49,330 bases of DNA from Nocardia alni (GCF_019038435.1 NZ_JAGPOX010000067.1:1-49330); one strand, 5' to 3'. Counted from the stretch's first letter, positions 23,765 to 33,413 are shown. Numbers and translations: made by a program. The notes: generated by a model not told the origin, from the sequence alone.

Positions 23765-24858
23765 TCGATCAGTTCCAGCTCTCGGGCGACCGCGACCGGA
23801 TCGACCTGGATCGCCTGCACCGGCGGCATGCCCGACAGCGCGGTGTCGGGATCCTTGAGGCCGTTACCTGTCACCGTGCAGACCACGGTGAGTCCGGCCT
23901 CGAGCCAGCCCTCCTTGCGCGCGGCCAGCAGCCCGGCCACGCTGGCGGCCGAGGCGGGCTCGACGAAGACGCCCTCGGTGCTCGCGACCAGGTGATACGC
24001 CTCGAGGATCTCCTCGTCGGTGGCCGCGCGGAACGCGCCGCCGGACTCCTGCTGGGCATTCACCGCGCTGTTCCACGACGCGGGAGCGCCGATCCGGATG
24101 GCGGTGGCGATGGTCTCGGGATTCTTCACCGGCGCGCCGTTGACCAGCGGCGCGGCACCGGCGGCCTGGACGCCGAGCATGCGCGGGCGGCTGGAGACCA
24201 GGCCGTCGGCGTAATACTCGCCGTAGCCCTTCCAGTACGCGGTGATGTTGCCCGCGTTGCCGACCGGGAGCGCGTGCACGTCGGGGGCCCGGCCCAGGGC
24301 GTCGCAGATCTCGAAGGCGGCTGTCTTCTGGCCCTCGATGCGCGCCGGGTTCACCGAGTTCACGAGGCCGACCTGCGGGAACTCCGAGGTCACCTTGCGC
24401 GCGAGCTCGAGGCAGTCGTCGAAGTTGCCGTCCACCTGAATGATCTTGGCGCCCAGCATCACCGCCTGGGCGAGCTTGCCCATCGCGATCTTGCCCTGCG
24501 GGATCAGCACCGCGCAGTGCATGCCGGCCCGGGTGGCGTACGCCGCGGCCGAGGCCGAGGTGTTGCCGGTCGAGGCGCACAGCACCGCCTGCTGGCCGCG
24601 GGCCTTGGCGTCGGTCATCGCGACGGTCATGCCGCGGTCCTTGAACGAGCCGGTCGGGTTCAGGCCCTCGACCTTGAGATAAACCTCACAGCCGGTGAGC
24701 TGCGACAGATGGTGCGCGGGCACCAGCGGGGTGCCGCCCTCGTACAGCGTGACCGTCTCCCAGTCGGCGCCCACCGCGAGGCGGTCGCGGTAGGCCTCGA
24801 TCAGCCCCGGCCAGGGGGTGTGTACCGCGGTGGGAAGAGGCACTCCTGCCTGATTCAT
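23761..24858 (-). CDS. thrC: Threonine synthase
   Basis: ThrC converts O-phosphohomoserine to threonine using pyridoxal phosphate. The 365-residue protein is the short bacterial form. Lys73 in NPTGSFKDRG is the PLP-binding lysine; the phosphate-binding glycine loop is PVGNAGN. The ATG at 24858 overlaps the hom stop by 4 bp (ATGA). The C-terminus overlaps the thrB start, so hom, thrC and thrB form one coupled unit. Confidence 0.97.
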   Translation of the reverse strand: MNQAGVPLPTAVHTPWPGLIEAYRDRLAVGADWETVTLYEGGTPLVPAHHLSQLTGCEVYLKVEGLNPTGSFKDRGMTVAMTDAKARGQQAVLCASTGNTSASAAAYATRAGMHCAVLIPQGKIAMGKLAQAVMLGAKIIQVDGNFDDCLELARKVTSEFPQVGLVNSVNPARIEGQKTAAFEICDALGRAPDVHALPVGNAGNITAYWKGYGEYYADGLVSSRPRMLGVQAAGAAPLVNGAPVKNPETIATAIRIGAPASWNSAVNAQQESGGAFRAATDEEILEAYHLVASTEGVFVEPASAASVAGLLAARKEGWLEAGLTVVCTVTGNGLKDPDTALSGMPPVQAIQVDPVAVARELELIE

Positions 24859-26192
24859 TCCTCGGTGCCTTCCAATCTCAGAACGCTGGTCACGGACGTG
24901 ACGGATTCCAGCTCGGCCAATGCGGCCACCGTATCTGCCAGCGCCGACTCCGCTGCCTCGTGGGTCACCACAACCAGGCGGGCGCCCTCGTCGGAACCCT
25001 CCTGGCGGACCGTCGAGATGCTGACACCGTGCCGGGCGAACTCACCGGCGACCTCCTGGAGGACTCCGGTGCGGTCGGCGACCTGCAGATTCACGTGGTA
25101 CCGCGTGGGCGTATCGCCGATCGGCGCGATCGGCAGCTCAGCATAGACCGATTCGCCCGGTGCGCGGCCACCGTAGAACTTGTTGCGCGCGGCCATGACC
25201 AGGTCACCCATCACCGCGGAGGCGGTCGGGGCGCCGCCGGCGCCCTGGCCGTAGAACATCAACCGGCCCGCGTTCTCCGCCTCGACGACCACAGCGTTGA
25301 ACGCGCCGGTGACCGCGGATAACGGATGCTTGCGCGGGATCAGCGCGGGGTACACCCGTACCGAGATGCGGTCCTTGCCGCCCTCCTCGGCGGCGGGACG
25401 GCCGGGTACGCGTTCACAGATAGCCAGCAGTTTGACGGTGCAGCCGACGGCCGCGGCGGTTTCCATATCCTCGGAGGTGATCTTGGAGATGCCCTCGCGG
25501 TAGACGTCCGCGGCGGTGACACGGGTGTGGAAGGCCAACGAGGCCAGGATCGCGGCCTTGGCGGCGGCGTCGAAGCCCTCCACGTCGGCGGTCGGGTCGG
25601 CCTCGGCATAGCCCAAGCGGGTGGCCTCGGCGAGCGTCTCGTCGTAGTCCGCGCCGGTCTCGTCCATCGCTGACAGAATGAAATTCGTTGTGCCGTTGAC
25701 GATTCCGACGACACGGTTGACGCGGTCACCGGACATCGACTGGATCAGCGGGCGAACCACCGGAATCGCGCCGGCCACCGCCGCCTCGAAGTACAGATCC
25801 GCGCGACTGGGCAGGGCCGCCGCGGCGAGTTCGCCGGTGTAGTCGGCCAGCAGCGCCTTGTTTGCGGTCACCACCGACTTGCCCGCGCTCAGCGCGGCGC
25901 CGATCAGCTCGCGGGCCGGATCGATACCGCCCATGACCTCCACGACCAGGTCCACGTCGTCGCGGGCGACCAGCGCGTGCGCGTCGGTGGTGAGCAGCTC
26001 GGCCGGAATGCCCCGGTCGACGTCCGGGCGGCGCACCGCCACGCCGCGCAGCACGAGCGCGGCGCCGACACGCTGGCGCAGGTCCTCGGTTTGGTTCTGA
26101 ATGATCCGGACCACCTCGGTCCCGACATTGCCCATGCCCAGAACCGCGACGCCGATCGGATGATCGGATCCGTAAGCGGACCGACTGTTCAT
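24855..26192 (-). CDS. hom: Homoserine dehydrogenase
   Basis: Hom reduces aspartate semialdehyde to homoserine with NAD(P)H. The 445-residue protein has the Rossmann motif GMGNVG (19-24), TANKALLADY with the catalytic lysine region, NGTTNFIL, and a C-terminal ACT domain (YHVNLQVADRTGVLQEVAGEF). The ACT domain is the known site of threonine feedback inhibition in actinobacteria. ATG at 26192 has GGAGG seven bases upstream and overlaps the lysA stop by 4 bp (ATGA). In-frame codons upstream to 26414 were rejected because they lie within lysA. Confidence 0.97.
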   Translation of the reverse strand: MNSRSAYGSDHPIGVAVLGMGNVGTEVVRIIQNQTEDLRQRVGAALVLRGVAVRRPDVDRGIPAELLTTDAHALVARDDVDLVVEVMGGIDPARELIGAALSAGKSVVTANKALLADYTGELAAAALPSRADLYFEAAVAGAIPVVRPLIQSMSGDRVNRVVGIVNGTTNFILSAMDETGADYDETLAEATRLGYAEADPTADVEGFDAAAKAAILASLAFHTRVTAADVYREGISKITSEDMETAAAVGCTVKLLAICERVPGRPAAEEGGKDRISVRVYPALIPRKHPLSAVTGAFNAVVVEAENAGRLMFYGQGAGGAPTASAVMGDLVMAARNKFYGGRAPGESVYAELPIAPIGDTPTRYHVNLQVADRTGVLQEVAGEFARHGVSISTVRQEGSDEGARLVVVTHEAAESALADTVAALAELESVTSVTSVLRLEGTEE

Positions 26193-27610
26193 TCCCGCAC
26201 CTCCAAACTCAGCAGATCGTCCACCGTCTCGCGGCGCAGGATCAGACGGGCCTTCCCGTCCCGCACGGCGACCACCGCCGGACGGGTCAACAGGTTGTAT
26301 CGGCTGGACATGGAGTAGCAGTACGCACCCGTCGCCGCCACCGCGATCAGATCGCCGGGGGTGAGGTCGTTCTGCATCCAGGTGTCGCGGATGACGATAT
26401 CGCCGCTCTCGCAATGCTTCCCGACCACGCGGGCCACGACCGGCGCGGCAGAGCTGGCGCGCGAGACCAGTCGGCAGTCGTAGTCGGCCTGGTACAGCGC
26501 GGGGCGGATGTTGTCGCTCATTCCGCCGTCGACGCTGATATACCGGCGCTGGGCGCCGGCGTCGAGGGCGACGTCCTTGATCGTGCCGACCTCGTAGAGG
26601 GTCACGGTGCCCGGTCCGGCGATCGCACGGCCCGGCTCCACCGCCACCGACGGAGTGGGCAGGCCGATCGCCGCCGCCTCCTCGGTGATCAGGTTCATGA
26701 CCTTCTTCGCGAAATCGTCCAGCGGCGGCGCGTCGTCGCCGGGAAGGTACGAAATACCCAGTCCCCCACCGATATCCAGGGTGTGGATCTGCTCGGTCCG
26801 CGTCACGCCGAACTTCTCGATGGCCTCGTACAGCAGGCGCAGCATCCGATGCACGGAGATCTCGAAGCCGTCGATATCGAAGATCTGCGAACCGATGTGG
26901 CTGTGCAGGCCGACCAGGCGCAGGTTGTCCGCGTCGAACACCCGCGACAGCGCCTCCATGGCGTCGCCGCCGGCGATGGAGAAGCCGAACTTCTGGTCCT
27001 CGTGCGCGGTCGAAATGTATTCGTGCGTATGGGCTTCCACGCCGACGGTGACGCGAATCAGCACGTCCTGCACCGCCCCGGCGCGGCCGGCGGCGGCCTC
27101 GAGCCGGTCGATCTCGATCAGTGAGTCGACCACCACGTGCCCGACGCCCGCGGCGACCGCAGCGTCCAGCTCGGCGACGGATTTATTGTTGCCGTGCAAG
27201 GCAATTCGCTCGGCCGGGAATCCGGCGTGCAGGGCCACCGCGAGCTCGCCGCCCGAACAGACATCCAGCGACAGGCCCTCGTCACGCACCCAGCGGGCGA
27301 CCTCGCCGCAGAGAAATGCCTTGGAGGCATAGTGGACTCGCGTGTTGGTTCCGAATGCGCGCAGCATATCCCTGCAGCGGGAACGGAAGTCGTCCTCATC
27401 GATGACGAACAGCGGCGTACCGTACTGTGCCGCAAGCTCGTTCACGGGCACACCGGCGAGCCGGACCATGCCGTCGGCATCGCGAGAGGCGTTGCGCGGC
27501 CACACATTCGCGGGCAGATCGATCAACCTCGCCGGATCATCGGGCCGCTCCGGCAGATTCGGGGCATGGGGGATCTCGGCATGCCGAGGTCCTGCCGGGT
27601 GGGCGCTCAC
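26189..27610 (-). CDS. lysA: Diaminopimelate decarboxylase
   Basis: LysA makes lysine from meso-diaminopimelate and competes with peptidoglycan for that precursor. The protein is 473 residues from GTG 27610, chosen because AAGGA lies six bases upstream; ATG at 27625 would add five residues. It has the PLP lysine in VHYASKAFL (Lys97), HSHIGSQI, the substrate-binding EPGRAIAGPG and the catalytic-cysteine region GKHCESGD. It heads the lysA-hom-thrC-thrB unit, 85 bp after argS. Confidence 0.97.
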   Translation of the reverse strand: MSAHPAGPRHAEIPHAPNLPERPDDPARLIDLPANVWPRNASRDADGMVRLAGVPVNELAAQYGTPLFVIDEDDFRSRCRDMLRAFGTNTRVHYASKAFLCGEVARWVRDEGLSLDVCSGGELAVALHAGFPAERIALHGNNKSVAELDAAVAAGVGHVVVDSLIEIDRLEAAAGRAGAVQDVLIRVTVGVEAHTHEYISTAHEDQKFGFSIAGGDAMEALSRVFDADNLRLVGLHSHIGSQIFDIDGFEISVHRMLRLLYEAIEKFGVTRTEQIHTLDIGGGLGISYLPGDDAPPLDDFAKKVMNLITEEAAAIGLPTPSVAVEPGRAIAGPGTVTLYEVGTIKDVALDAGAQRRYISVDGGMSDNIRPALYQADYDCRLVSRASSAAPVVARVVGKHCESGDIVIRDTWMQNDLTPGDLIAVAATGAYCYSMSSRYNLLTRPAVVAVRDGKARLILRRETVDDLLSLEVRE

Positions 27611-27695
27611 AGCATTTCCTTCCATACTTCTCGGCCGGCAACTCGGCCTTCCGGCCGAATGCGGTATCCGGCCGGTACGACTGGTAGAGCGGGGC

Positions 27696-29354
27696 TCACA
27701 TGCGCTCCGGGGCGCCGACGCCCAGCAGCGTCAGCCCGTTGCGCAGCACTTGCCTGGTGGCCTTGACCAGTTCCAGCCGGGCGGCGTGCCGCGGCGTCAG
27801 CGGCTCGTCGCCCTTGGGGAGCACGCGCATATCGTCGTCGGACTGGAACGGGTGATACACGCCCGCCAGATCCTCCAGATAGCGCACGACGCGATGCGGC
27901 TCGCGCAGCTGTGCGGCCATGGCGACCACGCGCGGGTACTCGCCAAGGGTGCGCATCAGCTCGCCCTCGCGGTCGGCCGTCATCGCGGCGAAATCCGGTG
28001 CGACCGAGGCGAAGTCGAACGCGGCGGAATTCTCGATGATCCGGCAGGTGCGCGCGTGCGCGTACTGCACGTAGTACACCGGGTTGACGCTGTCCTGCTT
28101 GGTCCACAGGTCCAGATCGATATCGATGCTGGTGTTGACCGACGAGCGCACCAGCGAATACCGCGCCGCGTCGACGCCGATCAGATCGACCAGGTCCTCG
28201 AGCGTGATCACCGTGCCCGCCCGCTTGGACATCCGCACGGGCACACCGTCTTTCACCAGATTCACCATCTGGCCGATGAGCACCTCGACGGTGTCCGGAT
28301 CGTCGCCGAACGCGGCCGCGGCGGCCTTCAGCCGTCCGATGTATCCGTGGTGGTCGGCGCCGAGCATGTAGATGCACAGATTGAAACCGCGGGCGCGCTT
28401 GTTGTGGAAATACGCGATATCACCGGCGATATAGGCGGAATTACCGTCGCTCTTGATGACGACGCGGTCCTTGTCGTCACCGTATTCGGTGGAGGCGATC
28501 CACCATGCGCCGTCTTTTTCGTACAGCTTGCCGGACGCCTTCAATTCGGCAACGGCACGCTCGACCTCACCGGAGGCGAAGAGCGAACTCTCGTTGAAAT
28601 AGACGTCGAAATCGGTGCCGAAATCGTGCAGGCTCGCCTTGATGCGCCCGAACATCAACTCGACACCCTCACGGCGGAACAGTTCGTGCCGTTCGTCCGC
28701 GGGCAATTCGGCCGCACCGGGATTCGCCGCGACGATCGTATCGACGATCTCGGAAATATAGGCGCCCGCATAGCCGTCGTCGGGGGTGGGCGCGCCGGTC
28801 GCGGCGGCGGTCAGGGAGTTGGCGAAGCGGTCGATCTGCGCGCCGTTGTCGTTGAAATAGTACTCGCGGGTGACCTGCGCGCCCTGCGCGACCAGGATGC
28901 GGCCGAGCGCGTCGCCCACCGCGGCCCATCGGGTGCCACCGAGGTGAATCGGGCCGGTCGGGTTGGCCGAGACGAATTCCAGGTTGATGTTCTTACCGGC
29001 CAGGGCCTGGGCGGCGCCGTATCCGTGGCCCGCGGCCAGCACCGTCTCGATGATCGCGCTCTGCGCCTCGGCGGCCAGCCGGATGTTCAGGAAGCCCGGG
29101 CCCGCGACCTCGGCGACCTCGATGCCGTCGGCGGCCGAAAGCGCGTCGGCGAGCAGTCCGGCCAGCTCACGCGGGTTCATCCCCGCCTTCTTGGCCACCT
29201 GCATGGCCACGTTCGTGGCGTAATCACCGTGCTCCGGATTGCGCGGACGCTCCACCGTGACCTCGGCGGGCAGGACCGACGGGTCCGCTCCGCGCTCGAC
29301 AAGCACCTTCGCGGCGGTAGCACGAAGGAGTTCCGCAAGGTCAACTGGAGTCAC
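27696..29354 (-). CDS. argS: Arginyl-tRNA synthetase
   Basis: ArgS charges tRNA-Arg. The 552-residue class I synthetase has the N-terminal Add-1 domain, the HIGH-equivalent motif as HLGG in NPTGPIHLGG (a usual ArgS variant), the MSKRAG form of the KMSKS loop, and the C-terminal anticodon-binding domain ending ALTLLGVGAPERM-like. The start is GTG at 29354 with GGTGAG upstream. A TAGGAT box close to the start suggests a very short leader. It is divergent from the tRNA-Arg(CCG) gene 235 bp away, and no gene lies between. Confidence 0.97.
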   Translation of the reverse strand: MTPVDLAELLRATAAKVLVERGADPSVLPAEVTVERPRNPEHGDYATNVAMQVAKKAGMNPRELAGLLADALSAADGIEVAEVAGPGFLNIRLAAEAQSAIIETVLAAGHGYGAAQALAGKNINLEFVSANPTGPIHLGGTRWAAVGDALGRILVAQGAQVTREYYFNDNGAQIDRFANSLTAAATGAPTPDDGYAGAYISEIVDTIVAANPGAAELPADERHELFRREGVELMFGRIKASLHDFGTDFDVYFNESSLFASGEVERAVAELKASGKLYEKDGAWWIASTEYGDDKDRVVIKSDGNSAYIAGDIAYFHNKRARGFNLCIYMLGADHHGYIGRLKAAAAAFGDDPDTVEVLIGQMVNLVKDGVPVRMSKRAGTVITLEDLVDLIGVDAARYSLVRSSVNTSIDIDLDLWTKQDSVNPVYYVQYAHARTCRIIENSAAFDFASVAPDFAAMTADREGELMRTLGEYPRVVAMAAQLREPHRVVRYLEDLAGVYHPFQSDDDMRVLPKGDEPLTPRHAARLELVKATRQVLRNGLTLLGVGAPERM

Positions 29355-29589
29355 GACTCACCATCCTATGGTTCGAGCAGGTGCACGCTGTCAGCGGGTT
29401 TGCCACGCCCGGCTCGACGACCTCGCCGTCGTCACCGCACCAACACTCCCTCCCACACCGATATATCAGCGACCCCCCACACCCCGCATCGGGTTTTCCC
29501 CGCCCAGCACACCCTTTTTGGCTCACCGCCCCCGATGCGATACGCTGTCCCAGCCCGATCGGACTCATGGACGAGCGGGTCCAATCCCC

Positions 29590-29662
29590 GCCCTCGTAGC
29601 TCAGGGGATAGAGCGTCTGCCTCCGGAGCAGAAGGCCGCAGGTTCGAATCCTGCCGAGGGCA
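29590..29662 (+). tRNA. tRNA-Arg (anticodon CCG)
   Basis: The 73-base cloverleaf has the acceptor stem GCCCTCG/CGAGGGC, D arm GCTCAGGGGATAGAGC, anticodon stem TCTGC/GCAGA with loop CTCCGGA (anticodon CCG, reading CGG), and T arm GCAGGTTCGAATCCTGC. The discriminator base is A and the CCA end is not encoded. It is divergent from argS, whose product charges it; mycobacteria are known to keep this tRNA beside argS. Confidence 0.98.
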
Positions 29663-29673
29663 CACCACGAAAT

Positions 29674-29710
29674 GGCCCTGACCAGTGCGCAACTGGTCAG
29701 GGCCTTTTTT
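29674..29710 (+). terminator. Rho-independent terminator after tRNA-Arg
   Basis: A perfect 13-bp stem (29674-29686 with 29692-29704, arm GGCCCTGACCAGT, loop GCGCA) is followed by six Ts (29705-29710). It lies 11 bp past the tRNA and also faces the 3' end of the converging FAD-oxidase gene. Confidence 0.95.
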
Positions 29711-29773
29711 GTGCCAGCGGTTCAACCGCCTTCGGTGTCACGAGTTGTCACACACGCATCCGGCAGGGCGCGT

Positions 29774-31153
29774 TCAAGGGGTCGGGATCACCTTGCCGGG
29801 GTTGAGGATTCCGTAGGGGTCGAGGGACTGTTTGACGGCGTGGTGCATGGACATGACGACGGGGTCGAGTTCCTTGGCCAGGCCGTTCATCTTGAGCAGG
29901 CCTACGCCGTGTTCGCCGGTGACGGTGCCGCCGAATCGCAGGGCGGCGTCGATGATGTCGGTGAAGGCGGACTGGGCTCGGGTGCGGGCGGCGGTGTCGC
30001 CGGGCGGGGTGATCAGCAGGGGGTGCAGGTTGCCGTCGCCGGCGTGGGCGATGTTGGCGATCAGGATGTCGTGGTGGGCGGCGATCTCCTCGATGCGGCC
30101 GAGCATGTCGGGGACCGCGCCGATCGGCACGCAAATGTCTTCGGTGAGAAGGGGGCCCAGGCGTTCGAGCGCGGGGTAGGCCAGGCGGCGAGCCTGGAAC
30201 AGGGCCTCGGATTCGGTCTCGTCGGTGGAGACCGCGCTCCAGGTCGCGCCGCACTTCTCGAAGCACGCGCGCATCGTCTCGGCCTCGGATTCGCCTGCGG
30301 CGCCGACGGTGTCGACCCGGCCGAGCAGGACGACGTCGGCGTCCACCGACAGTCCGAGCTTCTTCCAGTCGTCCACCGCGCGCAGGCAGTGCCGGTCGAT
30401 GAGTTCCAGGGCCGAGGGGATCACCCCGGAGCCGATCACCGCCTCCACCGCACGACCGGCGCTGACGATGGAATCGAAATAGCCCGCCACCGTGCGCTCG
30501 GCCGGGCGACGGGGCCGCAGCCGCACCGTGATCTCGGTGATGATGCCCAGGGTGCCCTCGGAACCGACCATCAGCCCGGCCAGGTCGTAGCCCGCGACGC
30601 CCTTGGCGGTGCTCCGGCCCAGCCGCACCAATTCACCTGTGCCGGTGACGATTTGCATACCGAGTACATAATCTCTGGTCACGCCGTATTTCACGCAGCA
30701 CAGCCCGCCGGCGTTGGTGGCGACGTTGCCGCCGATCGTGGACCACGGCGCGCTCGCCGGATCCGGCGGATACCACAGGCCGTGCTCGGCGCAGGCGCTG
30801 CGCAGATCGTCGTTGACCACCCCGGGCTGCACGACCGCGAGGCGTTCCAGCTCATCGATCCGCGCGATGGCGTTCATCTGCTCGAACGACAGCATCACGC
30901 TCCCGGCGATCGCGTTCGCGCCGCCGGACAGCCCGGTTCCCGCGCCACGCGCGATCACCGGTGTGCGGTGCGCGACACAGCGACGCACGACTGTCTGGAC
31001 GTCGGCGGCGGTGCGGGGACGCACGACTGCCAGCGGGGCCTCGTACGGCGCCCACTCGGCCTCGTCGTGCAGGTAACGCGTGAGCACGTCCGGATCCGTC
31101 ACGATCCGGCCCGCGGGCAGGTCACCTGTCAGTTCCTCGAGCAGACTCACCAC
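29774..31153 (-). CDS. FAD-binding oxidase, GlcD / D-lactate dehydrogenase type
   Basis: This flavoenzyme of the VAO/PCMH fold probably oxidises a 2-hydroxy acid such as glycolate or D-lactate. The 459-residue protein has the FAD-binding VIARGAGTGLSGGANA and PWSTIGGNVATNAGG, the VGSEGTLGIITEITVRL segment, and the C-terminal metal-site motifs HAGDGNLHPL and TGEHGVG known in GlcD-like enzymes. The substrate cannot be fixed from sequence. The GTG start is at 31153 (a second GTG follows immediately), with GAGGTGAC upstream. A TetR gene lies 59 bp upstream on the same strand. Confidence 0.9.
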   Translation of the reverse strand: MVSLLEELTGDLPAGRIVTDPDVLTRYLHDEAEWAPYEAPLAVVRPRTAADVQTVVRRCVAHRTPVIARGAGTGLSGGANAIAGSVMLSFEQMNAIARIDELERLAVVQPGVVNDDLRSACAEHGLWYPPDPASAPWSTIGGNVATNAGGLCCVKYGVTRDYVLGMQIVTGTGELVRLGRSTAKGVAGYDLAGLMVGSEGTLGIITEITVRLRPRRPAERTVAGYFDSIVSAGRAVEAVIGSGVIPSALELIDRHCLRAVDDWKKLGLSVDADVVLLGRVDTVGAAGESEAETMRACFEKCGATWSAVSTDETESEALFQARRLAYPALERLGPLLTEDICVPIGAVPDMLGRIEEIAAHHDILIANIAHAGDGNLHPLLITPPGDTAARTRAQSAFTDIIDAALRFGGTVTGEHGVGLLKMNGLAKELDPVVMSMHHAVKQSLDPYGILNPGKVIPTP

Positions 31154-31212
31154 GTCACCTCACATTTCCACTGCCACGGGCACCTCGAGCCTACGGGTCG
31201 CGACGGCCGGTC

Positions 31213-31800
31213 CTATCGCCCCGGGCGCATCGTCAGATAGCGCTGCAGGGTCGGGGCGATATCGGCGACGAGCTCGTCGTGCGTCAGCGCGACGACCGAC
31301 GGAATACGCAATACGTAGCGGCACAGGGCAAGTCCCAGGATCTGGCTGACGACCAGGCCCGCGCGATGCGGTGCGTCGGCCGGATCCCCGGCACGCAGCA
31401 CCATCGGCATGGCCTGGGTGGCGAACAGTTGCAGCACACGCTCGACCATCGACTCGTCGGTGACCACCGTGCGCAGCAGCGTCATCAGGACCTCGTTGCT
31501 CGGCGGCGTCTCCCAGATCGCCAGGAATCGGCGCACGAGCACCTCGCCGAACGAGCCCGGATCCACCAGCCCGAGGTCGGGCAGCCCGAGGTCGATGTCG
31601 AGGGCGGCGGTGAACAGCCCCTCCTTGTTGCCGTAGTACCGCATGACCATCGACGGGTCGATACCGGCGTCGGCGGCGATCGCACGGATGGTCGCCTTGT
31701 GAAAGCCGTCCCGCGCGAAGCGGCGGCGCGCCGCGTCCAGGATGGCGGCGCGAGTGACGTCGGAGCGGCGCGTCGGCGTTTCGGATGTCTCGGCGGTCAT
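31213..31800 (-). CDS. TetR-family transcriptional regulator
   Basis: This is a 195-residue regulator. Its N-terminal helix-turn-helix (RAAILDAARRRFARDGFHKATIRAIAADAGIDPSMVMRYYGNKEGLF) is a textbook TetR domain; the helical ligand domain is not recognisable to a subfamily. ATG at 31800 has no Shine-Dalgarno, and a TACAGT box just upstream suggests a leaderless message. A CAACAATTGTTG palindrome lies 16 bp upstream. It probably controls itself and the downstream FAD oxidase, and perhaps the divergent phosphoesterase. Confidence 0.92.
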   Translation of the reverse strand: MTAETSETPTRRSDVTRAAILDAARRRFARDGFHKATIRAIAADAGIDPSMVMRYYGNKEGLFTAALDIDLGLPDLGLVDPGSFGEVLVRRFLAIWETPPSNEVLMTLLRTVVTDESMVERVLQLFATQAMPMVLRAGDPADAPHRAGLVVSQILGLALCRYVLRIPSVVALTHDELVADIAPTLQRYLTMRPGR

Positions 31801-31816
31801 GCCAACGACTGTAGGC

Positions 31817-31828
31817 CAACAATTGTTG
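31817..31828. promoter_or_regulatory. Probable TetR operator
   Basis: CAACAATTGTTG is a perfect 12-bp palindrome between the TetR start (31800) and the divergent phosphoesterase (31984). It lies just upstream of a possible -10 box for the regulator. A role as the regulator's own binding site is inferred from position. Confidence 0.5.
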
Positions 31829-31983
31829 ACGTGCCAGCACCGGGCCACCGATGGACAAAACACGTGGTAGCCAAGGCCCTGCGGGACGGCCGCCGAAGCA
31901 GCTGGCGTCCGGCCCGGTGCCGTAGGGTGCGCGGGGACGGTAGTTCCGAGGTCCCGACACGCCGGATGTGCAAGGGGAGCGAA

Positions 31984-33384
31984 GTGACGTGCTGCGGGCC
32001 GAACCGGCGACGCGTGCTGGCCGCACTGGCCGCGATACCGATCCTGGCGGCAGGCCCGGCTCGCGCGCAGGCTGGTTCCATGATCGCCACCGACCTCGAG
32101 GTCGTCACCATCACCGATACCTCGGTGGTACTGACCTGGACCACCCTGGCTCTCGATCCGTCCGGCAATCCGGTGCCGGTTGATGCGGGCACGCGCCTCC
32201 ACCTGGCCCCGGCCGACGCGCTCGCACCCGCCCGGCCCTGTTTCGAGGACCCGGTCCGAACGCCCTACCACTACGCGGAGGTCACGGGCCTCGAACCCGG
32301 ACGAACCTACCGTTTCGAGGCGTGGTCGGACGGCGTGCGTGCCACCCCGGCCCTGACCGTGGCCACCCATCTGCCCACGAGCCCGGAATGCACCGGTCAG
32401 TTCACCACGCTGGCGCCGCCGCCGGGGCGCCTGCTGCGCACGCTGGCGCTGTCCAACGATCTGCACATCGGCGAACAGATCGCCGGGCTGATCATGAACG
32501 GCTGGCCGCCGGGCGTGGAGCAGGAGCCGGGCCTGCCGCCGTATCCCGAACTGATGCTCGCCGCGATGCTGGAGGATCTGCGCCGGCCCGACCGCGACGT
32601 GGACCATCTGCTGGTCGCCGGCGACCTCACCGCGGAGGCGACCCCCGACCAGAGCGCCGACGTGCGAGCGCGATTGGACTCCTGGGGCGTCGCGGATCGT
32701 GACTGGTTCGCGGTGCGCGGCAATCACGACCGCCCACATATCGGCGCCGAGTACGCCGGATGCCCGACGGTGGCCGACGCGGAACACCACGACTGCTGGG
32801 GCGAATCCTTCCGTCCCCGAGGACAACTCGTCGACCATCGACTCGGCGAGCTACGCCTGCTCGGCCTGGACACCACGATGCTCGACGCCGCCGGAGGCGC
32901 GATCGATCCGGAGCAGTTCACCCTGCTGCGCGAGCTGCTGACGGCCGATCCCGATCGCCCGACACTGGTTTTCGGTCACCATCCGGTCACCTGGGAATCG
33001 GCCCTGACCAACATCAACGGCGTGAATTTCGTACTGAATCGGCCCGATGCCCTTGCGCTGCAATCGCTGTACAGCACGATTCCGGGAGTATTCCTGCATC
33101 ACGCGGGTCACACCCACCGCAACCGCCGAACCGCCCCCGACGTACCGCTGAACGTCGAATTCCTGGAAGTCGGTGCGGTGAAGGAATATCCGGGCGGCTA
33201 TACCCTGCTGCGCCTGTACGAGGGCGGCTACACAGCCAACTTCTACAAGACCCGCGCTCCCGACGCCCGGCGCTGGAGCACCCGCAGTCGCGCCGAATAT
33301 CTCGGCCTCCTACCGGAATACACGCTGGGCACGACAGCAGACCGCAATCACGCCGTGCACCGCGATTTCTCGGGGTTGACATAG
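31984..33384 (+). CDS. Tat-exported metallophosphoesterase
   Basis: This is a calcineurin-like phosphoesterase of 466 residues. GTG at 31984 follows AAGGGGAG. The N-terminus NRRRVLAALAAIPILAAGPARA is a twin-arginine signal with a predicted cut after ARAQA. A fibronectin-III-like region comes next (about 35-125, TDTSVVLTWTTLALD and EVTGLEPGRTYRFEAWSDG), as in purple-acid-phosphatase-like proteins. The metal-binding motifs follow in order: DLHIGE, AGDLTAEA, RGNHDRPH, GHHPVTW and AGHTHRN. The product probably acts outside the membrane on a phosphate ester; the substrate is unknown. It is divergent from the TetR gene. Confidence 0.92.
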   Translation: MTCCGPNRRRVLAALAAIPILAAGPARAQAGSMIATDLEVVTITDTSVVLTWTTLALDPSGNPVPVDAGTRLHLAPADALAPARPCFEDPVRTPYHYAEVTGLEPGRTYRFEAWSDGVRATPALTVATHLPTSPECTGQFTTLAPPPGRLLRTLALSNDLHIGEQIAGLIMNGWPPGVEQEPGLPPYPELMLAAMLEDLRRPDRDVDHLLVAGDLTAEATPDQSADVRARLDSWGVADRDWFAVRGNHDRPHIGAEYAGCPTVADAEHHDCWGESFRPRGQLVDHRLGELRLLGLDTTMLDAAGGAIDPEQFTLLRELLTADPDRPTLVFGHHPVTWESALTNINGVNFVLNRPDALALQSLYSTIPGVFLHHAGHTHRNRRTAPDVPLNVEFLEVGAVKEYPGGYTLLRLYEGGYTANFYKTRAPDARRWSTRSRAEYLGLLPEYTLGTTADRNHAVHRDFSGLT

Positions 33385-33413
33385 CGGCACCGGACATCTG
33401 TTCGGAGATGCAG

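Noticed and set aside
31801..32838. Upstream extension of the TetR frame giving 541 residues
   Set aside because: The extra part is antisense to the phosphoesterase; the TetR domain starts just after ATG 31800.
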